7,925 nucleotides of DNA from Elusimicrobia bacterium CG08_land_8_20_14_0_20_59_10 (GTDB lineage Bacteria > Elusimicrobiota > Elusimicrobia > Elusimicrobiales > UBA9959). A model generated the notes under the pieces. The model did no database searches and was not told the origin of the DNA. It saw only the letters and a program-made list of their open reading frames with translations. Positions 5,721 to 7,925 of this stretch are shown piece after piece. The stretch is from assembly GCA_002779045.1 (NCBI GenBank), contig PEXO01000267.1, forward strand, positions 1 to 7,925, read 5' to 3'. The position numbers and the translations under genes were made by a program. The first letter of the stretch is position 1. Each line of letters begins with the position of its first letter.

Positions 5721-6098
5721 ATAGAGATAGAGGCCAAGAAGAAGCTTTCTCCGGAGTCAGCGAAAAAACTTCAGAAACATCTTTCCGGGAAAAAAGGCGT
5801 CAGGCACATCAAGAGCACCGCGTTCATGGACCAGTTCGTGGATACCCCTGATTTCGATATTTTCCATTCCCTGTCTAATTTCTGGGAATACGAGAACGAG
5901 ATAAAGAGTGAAGACAACGACCTGGCCGCCAAGGTGGCCAGGCTCGACACAATGATGGATTTCGACGCGGAACTGTCCGAAAAGTTCTCTCTCCACCCGG
6001 AGGCCATGGATAAGTATCACCGCGTGCTCAGCTGCTTCACGAAAGGGCGGCAGCCCGGTTCAGTATTCACTGAATCGGTCCCGGTGCTTCCGGCCTGA
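5721..6098 (+). CDS. Small protein with CYTH-like N-terminus; no canonical start codon
   Basis: The frame of the sensor kinase continues open after its TGA (5697-5699) to the TGA at 6096-6098. The first ATG is 5826 (90 residues, no ribosome site), but codons from about 5721 read like protein: IEIEAKKKLSPESAKKLQKH and, about 35 residues on, MDQFVDTPDFDI. IEIEAK fits the ExExK signature of CYTH (adenylate cyclase IV/triphosphatase) domains, and QFVDTPD resembles their second conserved strand (YxDTPD) at about the right distance. Beyond that the match fails: the basic LRIR-type strands are absent and the C-terminal half is acidic and unrecognised. GGAG at 5706-5709 precedes ATA 5721 by 11 nt, so either a rare ATA start is used, a start was lost by mutation, or the gene is a decaying relic. 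Translation may be coupled to the kinase. The product is unknown; 5826 is the conservative start. Confidence 0.5.
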   Translation: MEIEAKKKLSPESAKKLQKHLSGKKGVRHIKSTAFMDQFVDTPDFDIFHSLSNFWEYENEIKSEDNDLAAKVARLDTMMDFDAELSEKFSLHPEAMDKYHRVLSCFTKGRQPGSVFTESVPVLPA

Positions 6099-6147
6099 TC
6101 TTACCGGGATTTTACCCGGCCTTGACGTCTTTCATAACTTCCCCCGC

Positions 6148-6153
6148 TATAAT
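6148..6153 (+). promoter_or_regulatory. Promoter-like -10 in a convergent intergenic gap
   Basis: GCTATAAT matches the -10 boxes of the other promoters in the window. TTGACG at 6122-6127 looks like a -35, but the 20-nt gap is longer than usual. Predicted start is about 6160, exactly where a 7-bp hairpin begins. It faces the 3' end of the minus-strand kinase gene, where no protein gene follows. Confidence 0.45.
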
Positions 6154-6159
6154 TTATTC

Positions 6160-6250
6160 CGGGAGCGGCCTGCTCCCGCAACATATGCCTAATGCGGCGC
6201 CGGCGGGCCGTCCCATTACCCGGGCGCGGTGCCGTGAAAGCAAAAAAGTT
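6160..6250 (+). ncRNA. Candidate small RNA with two hairpins
   Basis: Downstream of the -10 at 6148 there is no convincing protein gene, but two inverted repeats. CGGGAGC (6160-6166) pairs with GCTCCCG (6172-6178) around a 5-nt loop. GCGGCGCCG (6194-6202) pairs with CGGTGCCGT (6227-6235) with G-U pairs, enclosing a GC-rich loop. The first begins at the predicted transcription start. No clear rho-independent terminator follows; T-rich bases come only at 6249-6258. It matches no RNA family I recognise (not SRP RNA, tRNA or tmRNA). The end is a guess. Confidence 0.25.
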
Positions 6251-6251
6251 C

Positions 6252-7616
6252 TTATTTTACCCGGCCGGAGAGCGGCAGCGTGAACTCCAGCACGGCGCCT
6301 GAAGGCCGGCGGTTGCGGATGGAGAATTTGCCGCCGTGCTTCTCAACTATTTCCTTCGAGTTAAAAAGCCCCAGGCCGGTGCCGCCGTTCTCTTGGCGGG
6401 TAGTGCCGAACTGTGTAATGCCGCTCTCCAGCAGGGCGGGCGGGAAGCCCGGGCCGTCGTCCTCTATTGAAACCAGTATTTCCTCCCCCGCCAGCGCCGC
6501 GCGCAGCGTTATGGTGCCGCCAGGCTGCAGGAAAGAGAGCGCATTGGTGATGCCGTTTATGAACACGCGCTGCATATGCGGAACGCTGAGTTTAAGCTCA
6601 GGCAGGTCCTCCCCGGCGCTTACCAGGATCTTTACTTCCCTGCCCCCGGCCTGCCTGGCGAACATCGCGGCGGCGTTCTCCATCGGCTCCCTTATCGGAG
6701 CGGAGCGGAACTCGTAACGGGCGCCCTTGATTATCGCCAGCGCGCCGTCAATTATGCTCTTGCCCATTTTGGCCGCCCGCTCCAGGTGCTTCGCGTCCTT
6801 GGGGCTGGGGGTCTCATCCTGCACCATTATCTCCGCGGTCAGAAGTATTATGGTGATCACATTGCCGATATCATGCAGCAGGCTGGCCGTCATGCGGCCC
6901 ACCTCGGCCGCCGAAGCCTCCGACTGCGCCTTCGAATCCCGCTCGGAGACGGTGGCCAGCAGTTTCTCCACCTGAAAGCGCTTAAAGGTGACTTCCGTCT
7001 CAAGCCGCCGCCTGGCCAGGGAGGTGCGGAAGGTTATGAAGGCGGAAAACACAAAAACGGAAGCTTTCACGGAAAAAGCGAATAACTGCGCGGTGTCCAG
7101 CCGGAGGGCGTCCGCGGACAGCGCGCCCAGCGTAAGCAGGCTCAGGGCGGTGGCGCCGACCACCTCCGGCAGGCTGCCGGTAAGCGCGGCGGTAAATATC
7201 GGCAGCAGGAACAATACCCAGAAAAAAGAAAGATGCCCGCCGGACTTGGAAAGGATGGCGGCTATCACGCCGATATTGGACAGGAGCATTATGTCCACCA
7301 GCCAGAGTTTAACCTTAACCTTCTCGGCAAAAATGCGGTTGAAGGCGAAGTTGACCGCCAGGAGCGACATGAACAGGTAAAGGACTTCGGGGAAGGCTAT
7401 CAGCGGGTTCTCGCGGTAAAGATAGGCGAGCGCCACCATGAAAACGGAAAAAAGCACCTCGTAATTGCTTTTCGAAAAAGCCGTGGTCTCGCCGCGGTCC
7501 CTGAATAGCTTAGGCCACTTCATATCCACAATATAGCATTTCGCCTTTTCAAAATACCCGGCGCCGCCGTTGAAGCCCGCTTCCGCGGCTGCATAAGGAC
7601 CGGAACCATACGACAT
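6252..7616 (-). CDS. Orphan membrane-bound sensor histidine kinase
   Basis: This 454-residue protein has hydrophobic segments at about 54-68, 74-93, 104-123, 130-145, 150-168 and 178-198, giving about six membrane spans and no obvious extracytoplasmic sensor domain. A helical linker (about 199-238) leads to an H box with H248 in SLLHDIGNVITI, a variant close to HD(I/L)xN kinases. An HATPase_c domain follows, with N358 in GITNAL, G1 DDGPGFP (386-392), an F-box-like QFGTTR and G2 GGTGLGLF (411-418). All needed motifs are present, so it should autophosphorylate. No response regulator is next to it. The start is uncertain. ATG 7616 has GGGGGG about 4 nt upstream, but its first 31 residues are glycine-rich and unlike a kinase. 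ATG 7523 (423 residues) is preceded by TATATT and 6 nt, like the leaderless starts of tilS and phoB. It lies 28 nt after a small gene in the same direction. The signal is unknown. Confidence 0.85.
   Translation of the reverse strand: MSYGSGPYAAAEAGFNGGAGYFEKAKCYIVDMKWPKLFRDRGETTAFSKSNYEVLFSVFMVALAYLYRENPLIAFPEVLYLFMSLLAVNFAFNRIFAEKVKVKLWLVDIMLLSNIGVIAAILSKSGGHLSFFWVLFLLPIFTAALTGSLPEVVGATALSLLTLGALSADALRLDTAQLFAFSVKASVFVFSAFITFRTSLARRRLETEVTFKRFQVEKLLATVSERDSKAQSEASAAEVGRMTASLLHDIGNVITIILLTAEIMVQDETPSPKDAKHLERAAKMGKSIIDGALAIIKGARYEFRSAPIREPMENAAAMFARQAGGREVKILVSAGEDLPELKLSVPHMQRVFINGITNALSFLQPGGTITLRAALAGEEILVSIEDDGPGFPPALLESGITQFGTTRQENGGTGLGLFNSKEIVEKHGGKFSIRNRRPSGAVLEFTLPLSGRVK
7530..7535 (-). 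promoter_or_regulatory. Possible extended -10 for an internal start of the orphan kinase
   Basis: On the minus strand TGCTATATT is followed by 6 nt and then ATG 7523, the same arrangement as at tilS and phoB. It would give a leaderless mRNA for a 423-residue kinase, independent of the upstream small gene. No -35 is evident. Confidence 0.4.
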
Positions 7617-7644
7617 AGATCCCCCCGGCGGCTGAAAAACCGCG

Positions 7645-7881
7645 CTACAGGCACTCGCGCAGCGCGGCGGCTTCCCTCTCCAGCAATGTTTTAAGCCGGG
7701 AACTTTCCGGCTCCGTCAGCACCACCGGTCCGTCCTGGTAATAATAGGCATTGAAGAGCTCGTAAAATCTTTGCAGGGTCCCGTAATCCCGCAGTTCGCT
7801 GCCGGGCGCGCGCTCAAGCCCGGAGTAGGAAAAGCCCGGGTCCCGCACTTTAACCGCCCAGTAACGCGCTTTCAGTTCCAC
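7645..7881 (-). CDS. Small hypothetical protein, possibly 5'-partial
   Basis: I do not recognise this 78-residue protein. It is charged, with an aromatic-rich middle (LQRFYELFNAYYYQDG, about 36-51) and a helical acidic/basic end. It has no signal peptide, membrane span or cysteine pair. The start shown is GTG 7881, with GGAGG about 8 nt upstream. The frame stays open with no stop from there to the window edge at 7925, so the real start may lie outside and the protein be longer. It stops 28 nt before the orphan kinase, in the same direction, suggesting they are cotranscribed. Codon use resembles that of its neighbours. Confidence 0.6.
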   Translation of the reverse strand: MELKARYWAVKVRDPGFSYSGLERAPGSELRDYGTLQRFYELFNAYYYQDGPVVLTEPESSRLKTLLEREAAALRECL

Positions 7882-7925
7882 GGCCGCGCCCTCCCCGGCA
7901 GTTCCCTCGGACGTGAACCCGCTTA

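Larger units (their letters stand above)
6109..6266 (+). repeat. 13-bp direct repeat flanking 132 bp
   Basis: ATTTTACCCGGCC occurs at 6109-6121 and again at 6254-6266. The second copy includes the last codons and stop of the minus-strand kinase gene. The 132 bp between hold the promoter-like site and both hairpins. This could mark a small insertion with a target duplication, a tandem duplication scar, or chance. I see no terminal inverted repeats. Confidence 0.45.

Noticed and set aside
5858..6098. Frameshift hypothesis for the CYTH-like frame
   Set aside because: Both other plus frames were read after the VDTPD motif; each hits a stop within about 20 codons and neither restores CYTH strands, so a simple frameshift does not explain the divergent C-terminus.
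6185..6283. 32-codon plus-strand ORF downstream of the 6148 promoter-like site
   Set aside because: No Shine-Dalgarno, Arg/Ala-rich product, runs into the antisense of the kinase gene, and part of it lies in a hairpin.
1..7925. CRISPR arrays, tRNA or rRNA genes
   Set aside because: No regularly spaced repeats, no cloverleaf-like sequence and no rRNA signatures were seen on either strand.

Overview
This is a GC-rich bacterial window with ordinary bacterial gene structure. The recognisable core is a phosphate-response locus. The mix of GC-rich third positions with regular ATA and AGG codons, and apparently leaderless promoters, would suit a deep-branching Gram-negative lineage such as Elusimicrobiota. 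That placement is a guess; nothing in the window proves a phylum.

Layout, left to right. Bases 1-598 hold no intact gene but are not empty. On the minus strand lie a decayed RAYT/IS200-like (Y1) transposase C-terminus (about 116-259) and, further right, the 5' end of a group IIC self-splicing intron (domain I, 553 down to about 325). The intron begins 2 nt after the T-run of the rho-independent terminator (556-585) of the next gene, which is the known insertion preference of group IIC introns. Then come, on the minus strand, a Na+/phosphate cotransporter with a PhoU-like tail (599-2287) and tilS (2394-3143). Divergent from tilS, on the plus strand, are a PhoB/PhoP-type response regulator (3238-3933) and a PhoR-type sensor kinase (3930-5699) overlapping by 4 nt. 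In the kinase's frame, right after its stop codon, is an open frame with a CYTH-like beginning and no normal start codon (5721-6098). A convergent intergenic gap (6099-6251) carries a promoter-like site, two hairpins and a 13-bp direct repeat. The right end, on the minus strand, holds a membrane-bound orphan histidine kinase (6252-7616) and a small hypothetical gene (7645-7881, possibly running off the window).

The most informative signal is regulatory. The same motif, TTTACA-N5-TTTACA (11-bp period), occurs upstream of both the phosphate transporter and the response regulator, in each case oriented toward that gene's -10 box. This matches the Pho-box layout of direct repeats about 11 bp apart. 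The boxes lie 22 and 32 nt upstream of their -10 hexamers, a difference of about one helical turn. I infer that the PhoB-like regulator activates its own operon and the transporter, giving a compact Pho regulon with no pstSCAB in view.

A second recurring signal is the promoter itself. tilS, phoB and an internal ATG of the orphan kinase all have a -10 hexamer exactly 6 nt before ATG, predicting leaderless mRNAs. Several of these -10 boxes are preceded by TGC (extended -10) and lack a clear -35.
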